Source: Coriobacteriia bacterium | Lineage (GTDB): Bacteria; Actinomycetota; Coriobacteriia; Coriobacteriales; UMGS124 | Length of the DNA stretch: 64,000 bases | Assembly: GCA_018368455.1 (NCBI GenBank) | Contig: JAGZEG010000001.1 | Location: 186,001-250,000 of the forward strand | Direction: 5' to 3' | Part shown: piece by piece, positions 56,205-64,000 of the stretch | How positions within the stretch are numbered: position 1 is the first letter of the stretch | How the letters are laid out: every line of letters begins with the position of its first letter | Notes under the pieces: model-generated | Told to the model about the DNA's origin: nothing | Databases searched by the model: none | Seen by the model: only the letters and a program-made list of their open reading frames with translations | Position numbers and translations under genes: made by a program

Positions 56205-57463
56205 TAGAAGCGCCTCCCTTCGCGGACGTCGATGGCAAGGTAGTCGTCGCGCTGGCCCTCCATCAGGCGGCAGAACGACGTGAAGATGTAGCTCGCGTCG
56301 ACGGGGCCGGGGCACGACTCGGGGTGGTACTGCACGGAGAACGCCGGGACGTCGAGGAACTGGATGCCCTCGGGCGTGCCGTCGTTGAGGTTGACGTGCG
56401 TGAGGCGGATGCGGCCGTAACGTTCGTTCTGAACGACGGGCGCGATGCCGGCGCGCGACCACTCGCGCAGGTCGGCGACGTGCTCCGTGCGACCGCCGGA
56501 CAGCTCGGGCACGATGGGACCGAACGACTCATCGAACACGAGGCCGTAGTTGTGGTTCTGGGCCGTGATCTCGACCTTGCCCGTCAGCAGGTTCATGACG
56601 GGCTCGTTGCCACCGTGGTGGCCGTAGGGCAGCTTCTCGATCTGGCCGCCGGCTGCGATGGAGAGCAGCTGGTTGCCCAGGCAGATGCCGAAGATCGGCT
56701 TCTTGCCTAGCAGCTCGCGGGCAGCCTGGGCCGTGGGGCCGACCTGCTCGGGGTCACCTGGGCCGTTGGAGAAGAACACGCCGTCGGGGTCCATCTCCAG
56801 CACCTTCTCGGCAGGCGTGTCCCACGGCACGGCTGTGACCTCGCAGCCGAGCTTCGTCATGTTCTTGAGGATGCCGAGCTTCTCGCCGCAGTCGTAGGCC
56901 ACGACCTTGAAGCGACGCTCGCCCTGAGCCGGGTGCGTCACAGGTTCGCTGGGTGACACGTCGGGCACGAAGTTGTGTTCCGAGATGCGCGGGGCGGCCT
57001 GGACACGGGCGACGAGGCTTGTCGGGTCGAGGTCGGTCGTCGAGATGGCCGCGCGCATGGCGCCCTTGTCGCGGATCGTCAGCGTGAGGGCGCGCGTGTC
57101 GATGCCCTCGATGGCGACGACGCCGCGCTTCTTGAGCATGTCGGGCAGGCTGCCCTGGCTGCGCCAGTTGCTCGGCGTGCGGCACATGTCGTGCACGACG
57201 AGGCCGCGCAGGTGCAGCACGTCGCTCTGGACGTCCAGGTCGGTGACGCCGTAGTTGCCGACCTGCGGGTAGGTCAGCGTCACGATCTGGCCGGCATAGG
57301 AAGGATCGCTCACGATCTCCTGGTAGCCCACCATGGACGTGTTGAACACGATCTCGCCGAACGTCTCGCCCTCGGCGCCTGCCGCCCAGCCCAAAAACGT
57401 GGATCCGTCTTCGAGAGCAAGCAGGGCGCGGGGGGTCGAACCATCATCTACCAGCGGGTTCAC
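56204..57463 (-). CDS. carA: Carbamoyl-phosphate synthase small subunit (glutaminase)
   Basis: 419 aa. Class-I glutaminase: nucleophile C261 in FGICLGNQLLS (Asn where His is most usual), with His380 and Glu382 in QYHPES. It feeds ammonia to CarB. The GTG start at 57463 overlaps the pyrC stop (GTGA). The N-terminal half has the CarA fold (EGETFGEIVFNTSMVGYQEI). Confidence 0.95.
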
Positions 57464-58761
57464 TGGGACACCACCTCTCCGTTCTCCAGTATTGCGCGAC
57501 CGGCGACGAAAGCGTGCGTCGCGCGGCCGTCGAGCTCGGCGCCCAGGAAGGGCGTGTTGGACTGCGATCCTGCCATGAACTCGCGCGTCACGGTGAACGG
57601 TGCGTGCGGGTCGATGAGCGTGAGCGTCGCCTCTCCGCCGACCTCGATGCGCACGGGTGCGAGGCGGCAGATGCGACGCGGGTTGATAGCCGTGACCTCG
57701 ACGAGGCGCTGCCAGGTCATGAGGCCGGGGTTCACGAGGTGCGTGAGTACGAGCGGAAGCTCCGTCTCGAGGCCGACGATGCCGAACGGCGCGCGCTCGA
57801 ACTCGAGGTCCTTCTCGTGGGGCGCGTGGGGCGCGTGATCGCTCACAAGGCAGTCGATACGCCCGTCGCACAGGGCCGCACGCAGCTCCGCGGCGTCCTG
57901 TGCTGTGCGCAGCGGCGGGTTCATCTTGTAGTTCGTGTCGTAGGCGTCCGTGATGTCGTCCTCGGTGAGGAACAGGTGGTGCGGGCACACCTCACACGTG
58001 ACGTCGGCGCCTTCCTCCTTGGCGCGTGTGACGTAGGCGACACCAGCCGCCGTCGTGACGTGGGCGGCGTGGAAGGGGCAGCCCGTGAGCCTGGCGATCT
58101 CGATGTCGCGGTCGACCTGGACTTCCTCGCCCAGCGCCGGCCAGCCCGCCAAGCCAAGGCGCGTCGAGACGGCACCCTCGTTGACGACGCCGTGGCCGAC
58201 GAGCGACTCGTCCTGGCAGTGCGAGATGACGGGCAGGTTGAACTGGGCGATGTAGTCCATGGCGGAGCGCATCATGCCGGCAAGCTGCACACCGCGCCCG
58301 TCGTCGGAAAACGCGCAGGCCCCAGCCGCAGCCATGTCAGCGATGTCGGCTAGGCCCTCGCCCTTCTCCCCCTTCGTGATGGCGCCGATGGGGTGCACGC
58401 GCGCCAAGCCTGCGCGCTGAGCCTTGGCGCGCTGGAACTCGATGAGCGCGCCCGTATCCGTGACGGGGTTTGTGTTAGGCATCGTGGCGACGTCGGTGTA
58501 GCCGCCCTTGGCTGCCGAGCGCACGCCGCCCTCGATCGTCTCCTTGTACTCCTGGCCGGGGTCGCGGAAGTGGACGTGCATGTCGAACAGGCCGGGCACA
58601 AGCACCTTGCCGGCACCGTCGATGACAGTGCAGCTCTCGGGGGCCTGCACGGCGTCGCCGAGCGCGGCGATCGTGCCGTCGTCAGCGAGCAGCACGTCAA
58701 CGACGGCGTCGAGGTCGACCTGCGGATCGACGGCGCGGGCGCCCTTAATCAGATATGCCAT
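57460..58761 (-). CDS. pyrC: Dihydroorotase
   Basis: 433 aa type-I dihydroorotase. Zinc ligands lie in DMHVHFRDPG (HxH), ISHCQDE and HAAHVTT, with the catalytic Asp in VSDHAPH. The ATG at 58761 follows GGGAGGAG and overlaps the pyrB end by 17 bp. Confidence 0.95.
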   Translation of the reverse strand: MAYLIKGARAVDPQVDLDAVVDVLLADDGTIAALGDAVQAPESCTVIDGAGKVLVPGLFDMHVHFRDPGQEYKETIEGGVRSAAKGGYTDVATMPNTNPVTDTGALIEFQRAKAQRAGLARVHPIGAITKGEKGEGLADIADMAAAGACAFSDDGRGVQLAGMMRSAMDYIAQFNLPVISHCQDESLVGHGVVNEGAVSTRLGLAGWPALGEEVQVDRDIEIARLTGCPFHAAHVTTAAGVAYVTRAKEEGADVTCEVCPHHLFLTEDDITDAYDTNYKMNPPLRTAQDAAELRAALCDGRIDCLVSDHAPHAPHEKDLEFERAPFGIVGLETELPLVLTHLVNPGLMTWQRLVEVTAINPRRICRLAPVRIEVGGEATLTLIDPHAPFTVTREFMAGSQSNTPFLGAELDGRATHAFVAGRAILENGEVVSQ

Positions 58762-59680
58762 TGGCTTCTCCTCCCAGCAGCAGGTAGATGGCGGCCATAC
58801 GCACGGAGACGCCGGAGTTGACCTGCTCGTTCTTGACGCAGCGGGCGTCGTCAACGACCTCGGAGCTCAGCTCGACGCCGCGCATGACAGGACCGGGGTG
58901 CATGACGATGGCCGTCGGCTTGGCATGCGCAAAGCGCTTCCCGTCCACGCCGAACAGCGTGCGGTACTCGCGCTCGGAGGGCAGCGTTGCCCCGTCGAGG
59001 CGCTCGCTCTGGACGCGCAGCATGTACAGGACGTCGAGCTCGGGCAGGACGGCGTCGAGGTCGTCCGTGAAGTCGGCGCCGAGCACGTCGGGGCGGGCCG
59101 GCATGAATGCGTGCGGGCCAACGAGCGTGACGCGGGCGCCCATCTTCGTCAGCGCCGGAGCGAGCGAGCCCACGACGCGCGAGTGGATGCAGTCGCCGAC
59201 GATGCCGACGCGCAGGCCTTCGAAGCTCGGCAGGTGCTTGCGGATCGTGTAGAGGTCGAGCAGGGCCTGCGTGGGGTGCGCGTGCTTGCCGTCGCCGGCG
59301 TTGATGACGCGCGCCTGTGTCGTGCGGGCGATGATCTCGGGCGAGCCGGCGAACTTGGCGCGGCAGATGAACATGTCGACACCCATGGCGTCAAGCGTCT
59401 GGATCGTGTCGACGAGCGACTCGCCCTTAACGACGGACGACGAAGACCCGGCCACGGACAGCGTGTCGGCGCCCAGGCGCTTGCACGCCAGCTCGAACGA
59501 GCTCTTCGTGCGCGTCGAGGGCTCGAGGAACAGGTTGACGATCGAGCGCCCGCGCAGCGTGGGTAGCTTTTTGATGGCGCGCGAGTTCACCTGCTCGAAC
59601 GTGTGCGCCGCCGTGAGGATCTGCTCGATGTCGTCGACGGTGAGGTCCGTCGTGTTGATGAGGTTGCGCACGCTCAGCAT
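58745..59680 (-). CDS. pyrB: Aspartate carbamoyltransferase catalytic subunit
   Basis: 311 aa. The carbamoyl-phosphate loop FLEPSTRTKSSFE and the HPTQALLD motif are intact. No regulatory pyrI is seen. The ATG overlaps the pyrR stop (ATGA). Confidence 0.95.
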   Translation of the reverse strand: MLSVRNLINTTDLTVDDIEQILTAAHTFEQVNSRAIKKLPTLRGRSIVNLFLEPSTRTKSSFELACKRLGADTLSVAGSSSSVVKGESLVDTIQTLDAMGVDMFICRAKFAGSPEIIARTTQARVINAGDGKHAHPTQALLDLYTIRKHLPSFEGLRVGIVGDCIHSRVVGSLAPALTKMGARVTLVGPHAFMPARPDVLGADFTDDLDAVLPELDVLYMLRVQSERLDGATLPSEREYRTLFGVDGKRFAHAKPTAIVMHPGPVMRGVELSSEVVDDARCVKNEQVNSGVSVRMAAIYLLLGGEANGISD

Positions 59681-60285
59681 CAGAGGTTGCCTCCCTTTGC
59701 GCTCGCGCGGGCGGCCTTGGCCTGCTTCCACGTGGCCCCGTCCCAGATCTCGACGGCCGCGTGGTCGTCGAAGGGCGGCAGGGCGACGCGCACGGTCTCC
59801 GCACGGGAGGACGGCACGTTCTTGCCCACGTAGTCGGCACGGATGGGCAGCTCGCGATGGCCGCGATCCACGACGACGGCCAGGCGCACGCACGAGGGGC
59901 GGCCGTAGTCCATGAGGGCGTCGAGCGCAGCGCGGATCGTGCGGCCCGTGAACAGCACGTCGTCGACGAGCACGACCGTCGTCCCGTCGAGCGTGAACGG
60001 TAGCGACGTGTCGTGGAGCACGGGCGACAGGCGCGTGCCGAAGTCGTCGCGGTATAGGCTGATGTCAAGCGAGCCGAGCGGCACCTTCACGCCCTCGATC
60101 TGCTCGATGCGGCTGGCCAGCGCCTCTGCGAGCACCTTGCCGCGCGTGACGATGCCGACGAGCGCCAGGTTTGACGCGCCGTCGTTCGTCTCGAGGATCT
60201 CGTGGGCCATGCGCGTGAGCGCGCGCTCTATGGCCTCGCCGTCCATGACGATGGCCTTGGGAGCGAACGTGGTGGTATCGCTCAT
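59680..60285 (-). CDS. pyrR: PyrR bifunctional regulator / uracil phosphoribosyltransferase
   Basis: 201 aa. The PRPP motif VVLVDDVLFTGRT is diagnostic for the PRTase fold. PyrR binds the pyr leader RNA when UMP is high and favours termination. The C-terminal ~20 residues (GATWKQAKAARASAKGG) extend beyond the usual length. The ATG follows AAGGAGG. It is first gene of the operon, directly behind a PyrR-type attenuator. Confidence 0.95.
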   Translation of the reverse strand: MSDTTTFAPKAIVMDGEAIERALTRMAHEILETNDGASNLALVGIVTRGKVLAEALASRIEQIEGVKVPLGSLDISLYRDDFGTRLSPVLHDTSLPFTLDGTTVVLVDDVLFTGRTIRAALDALMDYGRPSCVRLAVVVDRGHRELPIRADYVGKNVPSSRAETVRVALPPFDDHAAVEIWDGATWKQAKAARASAKGGNL

Positions 60286-60312
60286 GCCTCCTCCTTCCTA
60301 ACGCTGACGCAC

Positions 60313-60433
60313 AAAAAAGGACGCCCGCACGCGCGTCGCGCGTCCGGACGTCCCGCTATACGATGAGGTTGTGAGTCGTACGCTGTCTTCATCTGCGCCA
60401 CCTTGTCGGTCTCTCAGTACCGCGCTTAAAGGT
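60313..60433 (-). promoter_or_regulatory. PyrR-responsive attenuator of the pyr operon
   Basis: On the operon strand a PyrR-binding hairpin (60433-60400, ACCTT...AAGGT with hexaloop CTGAGA matching CNGNGA) is followed by an intrinsic terminator (60352-60319, GGACG...CGTCC ending in TTTTTT), then pyrR. This is the classical anti-antiterminator/terminator order. The antiterminator pairing was not worked out. Confidence 0.8.
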
Positions 60434-60506
60434 CAGACGTAGTGTAGCGCTCACCACTGCTCTTGCATACCCCGCGCACCCGATCACCACGGCGAACGGG
60501 TGCAAG

Positions 60507-61634
60507 CTAGATGCCGGCGCCCCGCGTGATGTTGGGGTTGTTGCGGCTGATGCGCGAGCGACGCCCCATGAACAGGGCGAAGCGCGACAGGCCGAAGCCC
60601 AGGCCGTTGTTGCGCACGCTGTAGACGAACTCGTTCACGAGTGCGCGGCGGTACAGGCCCTTGTCGAACGTCGGCTCGATGCCCCGGACGGTACAGAACA
60701 GCGTCTTGATGGGGTTGGAGATGTTCGGGTTCGTGAAGACGCTGTCGACCGGCATGCGCTCGAACATGTGGCGCATCTGCGTCTCAGCGTCGCTGCCGGC
60801 GATCTTGGCTTCCTCCATAATGCCCGAGAGGTACGACACGCCGCGAACTGCGTGGGCGCGGCGCACGCCGGCGTCGTCTACGCCGAGGCGATCGAGGACG
60901 TCCGTCATGTCGTTCCAACGCTCAAACGCCAGATTGGTCGCGCGCAGCATGGACGACGAACCGGGCAGGTCCTCTCGGTAGCAGTAGAACTCCTTCTCGA
61001 GGAACACGATGGAGCGTGCCTGGCACAGCGTCTCGACGAGGAACGGATTGTCAACCCAGCCGCCGCCCTTGGCCTCCTTAAAGCGGATGCCGTGCTCCTC
61101 GAGAAACGCGCGGCGGTACATGGCCGACCAGATGCTGGGGTGGTGCTGAAGCAGGCGTGGCTCATCAAAGATCGTGAACGGCTGGTGTGCCAGCGTGAGC
61201 CGGTGGGCGTACGCGCAGTGGTACAGGCGCTCCTTGGGCGTGCACGGCAGGTAAACGCGCGTGTAGGGCGTCTTCACGACGTCGGGCAGCTCGGGGAACG
61301 TCCGCGCGAACGCGAGCATCTCGTCGTAGAAGTGCGGACGCACGTAGTCGTCAGGCTCAAGGATGGCGACATAGGTACCGCGCGCCTCAGACAGCCCACG
61401 GTTGCAGGCTGAGCCGTAGCCTCCGTTCGGCTTGTCGATGACGCGCACGCGCGGGTCTTCCTGCTCGTGGCGCCGCATGATGGAGAGGCTGTCGTCGGTC
61501 GAACCGTCGTTGACGGCGAGGATCTCCATGCGAGCGACGTCGTTCTGACGCGCTGTCGACAGGGCCTGGTCGAGAAAGGCGCCCGTGTTGTACGTCGGCA
61601 CGATGAGCGTGACGTCGATGTTCTGCGTGGTCAT
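60507..61634 (-). CDS. Family 2 glycosyltransferase
   Basis: 375 aa with a GT-A fold. Opening VTLIVPTYNTGAFLDQAL, VNDGSTDDS and the EPDDY metal-binding motif are typical of GT2. No membrane segment is seen. With the two ABC exporter genes directly upstream on the same strand it likely builds a cell-surface polysaccharide or teichoic-acid-like polymer; the sugar is unknown. Confidence 0.88.
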   Translation of the reverse strand: MTTQNIDVTLIVPTYNTGAFLDQALSTARQNDVARMEILAVNDGSTDDSLSIMRRHEQEDPRVRVIDKPNGGYGSACNRGLSEARGTYVAILEPDDYVRPHFYDEMLAFARTFPELPDVVKTPYTRVYLPCTPKERLYHCAYAHRLTLAHQPFTIFDEPRLLQHHPSIWSAMYRRAFLEEHGIRFKEAKGGGWVDNPFLVETLCQARSIVFLEKEFYCYREDLPGSSSMLRATNLAFERWNDMTDVLDRLGVDDAGVRRAHAVRGVSYLSGIMEEAKIAGSDAETQMRHMFERMPVDSVFTNPNISNPIKTLFCTVRGIEPTFDKGLYRRALVNEFVYSVRNNGLGFGLSRFALFMGRRSRISRNNPNITRGAGI

Positions 61635-61647
61635 GCGCGCTCCTTCT

Positions 61648-62445
61648 CTAGGCGCCCAGGCTGCGATAGGCCGCGCAGACCTCGCTTGCCGGGCCGAATT
61701 GGCGCAAGTGCCCCTTCTCGATCCACACGGCCTTGTTGCACAGGCGCTCGATCTGTGACGTCTCGTGGCTGACGATCATGACCGTGACGTTGTCGTCGTT
61801 GATGAGGCGCTGGATGCGCTCCTCGCACTTGCGCTGGAACAGAAAGTCGCCGACAGAGAGCGTCTCGTCGACGATGAGCAGATCGGGGCGCGTCGAGGTC
61901 GCGATGGAGAACGCGATGCGCGCCACCATGCCCGACGAGTAGTTCTTGAGCGGCATGTCCAGAAAGTCGCGCAGCTCGGCGAAGTCGACGATGTCGTCGA
62001 AGTGCTCGTTGATGAACTGCTTGGAGTAGCCGAGCAGCGCGCCGTTGAGGTAGATGTTCTCTCGCGCCGTTAGCTCCATATCGAAGCCGGCGCCGAGCTC
62101 GATGAGCGGCGCGATCGTACCGTGCACGGTGCAGCTGCCTTCCGAGGGCTCAAGCACGCCCGCCACGATCTTGAGCATCGTGGACTTGCCGGAGCCGTTC
62201 GTGCCGACGAGGCCGAACACGTCGCCGCGGCGAACCTGGAACGTGATGTCGTTGAGGGCGCGAAACTCCTTGAACATCAGCTCGTGCCTCATGAGCTTGA
62301 TGAAGTACTCCTTGAGGCTATTGAGCTGTTCTGAGGCCATGTTGAACACCATACTGACGTGGCTGGCGTCCACAATGACGTCGCGCGTGTCCTTCGCCGG
62401 CGCCGCATGGCTCACGTCGGGCGTTTGCATGCTTTCGTCGCTCAT
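61648..62445 (-). CDS. ABC exporter ATPase for surface polysaccharide (TagH/Wzt type)
   Basis: 265 aa. Walker A GTNGSGKST, a TagH/KpsT-type Q-loop region (IELGAGFDMELTARENIYLNG), signature YSSGMVAR and Walker B LLIVDETLSVGD are present. It lacks the C-terminal carbohydrate-binding domain of some Wzt proteins. It pairs with the permease 18 bp upstream. Confidence 0.92.
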   Translation of the reverse strand: MSDESMQTPDVSHAAPAKDTRDVIVDASHVSMVFNMASEQLNSLKEYFIKLMRHELMFKEFRALNDITFQVRRGDVFGLVGTNGSGKSTMLKIVAGVLEPSEGSCTVHGTIAPLIELGAGFDMELTARENIYLNGALLGYSKQFINEHFDDIVDFAELRDFLDMPLKNYSSGMVARIAFSIATSTRPDLLIVDETLSVGDFLFQRKCEERIQRLINDDNVTVMIVSHETSQIERLCNKAVWIEKGHLRQFGPASEVCAAYRSLGA

Positions 62446-62463
62446 GTGCTGCGTGCGCCTCCC

Positions 62464-63336
62464 TTAGATGTACAGGATGAACTTGTGCTGCGTCTTACGG
62501 AACACGAGGATGCCCACTGCAAGCGTGCCGAGGGCAAACGCAAGGCAAATGAGGTTCTCCTGCAGGCCGGGGATCGTCCCATACATCATGACGTCGCGGA
62601 AGTAGACGACGAAGTGGTACATGGGGTTGAAGTTCTCAACGGCCACGAGCGCCTGGGCGAGGCCCGGGTTAGGCATGCCGGCCGTAAACTCGACGAGGTT
62701 CTGCGGCCAAAACACGGGCGTGAGGTAGTTCCATGCCGTCATGACGACGCCCCACAGGTGCATGACGTCACGGAAGAACACGGAGAGTGCCGACAGGATG
62801 AGACCGATGCCCACGGAGAACACGACGACGTACAGCACAAGGATGATGCCCATGAGCATCGTGGTGCCGTGGATGTAGAACGGGTCGTCAGCCGGGGACG
62901 TGAAGTGGAAGAACAGCATGACGCCCGCGACGGCGACGAGGGAAAGCGCGAAATTCACGAGGGAAAAGAGCACCTTCTCGATCGGGAAGACCGCCTTTTG
63001 CACGCGGACTTTCTTGATGAGCGGCGCGGCGTCGATAATGGAGCTCATGGCCCCGCACGTTGCGTCGCTCATCAGCGTGAACAGCACGGTACCCAAAATG
63101 AGGTACAGCGGGTAGTGGTCGATGTTGAAGCGGAACATATTGCTGAACACGAGCGTCATGACGGCCATCATGAGCAGCGGGTTCAGAACGCTCCATGCAA
63201 CGCCGAGCACCGAGCGGCGGTATTTGAGCTTAAAGTCCTTCGTGACGAGCTGCTGAAGGATGAACAGCGTGCTGCGCATGACCTGGCGCGAGGCGGCTTT
63301 TGATGCGGGCGTGGTCGAGGCTTGGGTGTCAGTCAC
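62464..63336 (-). CDS. ABC-2 polysaccharide exporter permease (TagG/Wzm type)
   Basis: 290 aa with six predicted helices and the ABC-2 exporter pattern (LKYRRSVLGVAWSVLNPLLMM; MTAWNYLTPVFWP). GTG at 63336 is chosen, with GGGA about 9 nt upstream. The open frame continues through the tRNA-Arg gene and that part is not coding. It forms the channel with the ATPase downstream. Confidence 0.9.
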   Translation of the reverse strand: MTDTQASTTPASKAASRQVMRSTLFILQQLVTKDFKLKYRRSVLGVAWSVLNPLLMMAVMTLVFSNMFRFNIDHYPLYLILGTVLFTLMSDATCGAMSSIIDAAPLIKKVRVQKAVFPIEKVLFSLVNFALSLVAVAGVMLFFHFTSPADDPFYIHGTTMLMGIILVLYVVVFSVGIGLILSALSVFFRDVMHLWGVVMTAWNYLTPVFWPQNLVEFTAGMPNPGLAQALVAVENFNPMYHFVVYFRDVMMYGTIPGLQENLICLAFALGTLAVGILVFRKTQHKFILYI

Positions 63337-63354
63337 CGGCACAATCCCATCTCG

Positions 63355-63392
63355 AAAACGCCCCGCGACATCTCGAAAGACGCCGCGGGGCG
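63355..63392 (-). terminator. Terminator after tRNA-Arg
   Basis: CGCCCCGCG / CGCGGGGCG perfect 9-nt arms with a 16-nt loop, then TTTT on the leftward strand; lies between tRNA-Arg and the permease gene. Confidence 0.75.
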
Positions 63393-63406
63393 TAATGAAG
63401 GCAAGC

Positions 63407-63483
63407 TGGTGCCCCCTGACGGGCTCGAACCGTCGACCTTTCGCTCCGGAGGCGAACGCTCTAATCCGCTGAGCTAAGGGGGC
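63407..63483 (-). tRNA. tRNA-Arg (anticodon CCG)
   Basis: Cloverleaf with acceptor GCCCCCT/AGGGGGC, D-arm TTAGCTCAGCGGATTAGAGC, anticodon loop CTCCGGA and T-arm GGTTCGAGCC. The CCA end is encoded. Reads CGG codons. Confidence 0.95.
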
Positions 63484-63620
63484 ATTGCGCAAGCGATGGT
63501 ACCACAGGGATGGCGCCGCTGCCAGAACCAGGTGCAGGCGTCACAGAAATACATGCGCAGTGAGACAGAGGTAGACCGATATACAAAAAGACCCCCGCAA
63601 TGCGAGGGTCTTAGAGGAGC

Positions 63621-63695
63621 TGGCTCCCCGAGTAGGGCTCGAACCTACAACAACTCGGTTAACAGCCGAGTGCTCTACCATTGAGCTATCGGGGA
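63621..63695 (-). tRNA. tRNA-Asn (anticodon GTT), copy 1
   Basis: Acceptor TCCCCGA/TCGGGGA, anticodon loop CTGTTAA, T-arm GGTTCGAGCC, encoded CCA. Sequence identical to the neighbouring copy at 63734-63808. Confidence 0.95.
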
Positions 63696-63733
63696 ATGTC
63701 AAAAGGGAGGTATGCTCCCGGAGGAAAAGCAAG

Positions 63734-63808
63734 TGGCTCCCCGAGTAGGGCTCGAACCTACAACAACTCGGTTAACAGCCGAGTGCTCTACCATTGAGCT
63801 ATCGGGGA
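63734..63808 (-). tRNA. tRNA-Asn (anticodon GTT), copy 2
   Basis: Same 75-nt sequence as copy 1, separated from it by 38 bp; a tandem duplication, probably co-transcribed. Confidence 0.95.
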
Positions 63809-63920
63809 ATGCGGCGCTCAAACAGCGGTGATTAGTATAGACAAGCTGCCCTGCAACGCAAGCAGAAACTTCGGATATGGAGATGAGTCCATAAATTCGG
63901 AGACGTAGGCCTCCGAGAAA

Positions 63921-63960
63921 GAAGGCGGCCCGGGGGCGCATCGCTGCGTGCCCGGGCCGC
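63921..63960 (-). terminator. Hairpin at the right edge
   Basis: GCGGCCCGGG / CCCGGGCCGC perfect 10-nt arms (63925-63960), then CTTCTTTCTC leftward. It probably terminates a gene entering from the right; a TAA at 63991-63993 on that strand could be its stop, but too little is visible to name it. Confidence 0.6.
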
Positions 63961-64000
63961 GCGGAAGACGATAGGAATCGCGTCAGGAGCTTAGTCCTCC

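Noticed and set aside
63337..63492. Upstream extension of the polysaccharide permease frame
   Set aside because: The extension translates the tRNA-Arg gene and its terminator; the GTG at 63336 is the sensible start.

Overview
The window is a high-GC, gene-dense bacterial chromosome segment. It most likely comes from an actinobacterium of class Coriobacteriia, in the Eggerthella/Slackia/Olsenella neighbourhood. The evidence is actinobacterial mIHF next to gmk and rpoZ, and six proteins with twin-arginine (Tat) leaders, including three exported fumarate-reductase-like flavoproteins and an exported rubrerythrin. A complete nan/nag amino-sugar locus also fits a host-associated anaerobe. The genus is an inference from gene content only.

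Layout. 1-4.9 kb: 5' part of RNase J, dapA, a YbaN-like membrane protein, dapB and a CPBP membrane protease. 5.3-22.2 kb: an amino-sugar and sialic-acid region. nagB reads rightward. Reading leftward from 21.2 kb are an AraC regulator, a Tat flavoprotein, a Tat solute-binding protein, a GDSL esterase, permease oppB, a permease-ATPase fusion, an ATPase, a NanA-type aldolase, a ROK kinase, nanE and nagA. Together they would import sialic acid and convert it via ManNAc, ManNAc-6-P, GlcNAc-6-P and GlcN-6-P to fructose-6-P. A divergent Tat-exported ZinT-like protein closes the region. 22.6-30 kb: pnp, rpsO, an ACT-domain protein, mtaB, dnaJ and a second DnaJ with membrane helices. 30-41.1 kb: two more Tat flavoproteins (one divergent from a LysR regulator), hemW, dusB, lepA and a Tat rubrerythrin. 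41.6-50.3 kb: rpsT, a phosphoesterase, comEA-comEC-holA, thiI, rpoZ, gmk and mihF. 50.5-60.4 kb: a compact pyrimidine operon pyrR-B-C-carA-carB-pyrK-D-F behind a PyrR-type attenuator. 60.5-63.3 kb: a glycosyltransferase and a two-gene polysaccharide ABC exporter. The right end has tRNA-Arg and two identical tRNA-Asn genes.

The most striking signal is a family of three 87-nt elements (2847-2933, 6065-6151, 6324-6410). Each has a 45-nt core that is invariant except for one 6-nt loop. The core is closed by a 21-bp stem whose sequence differs in every copy while pairing is kept (21/21, 20/21, 21/21). All three lie 22-45 nt past the stop codon of the nearest gene (dapB, nagB, nagA), in the same orientation relative to that gene. 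This pattern suggests a 3'-UTR structured RNA or unusual terminator that I cannot assign to a known family.

Other unusual points are a 44-bp perfect palindrome inside the solute-binding-protein gene, a permuted set of repeat modules flanking one flavoprotein gene, comEC running on into holA, holA overlapping a convergent gene, and a probably leaderless lepA.
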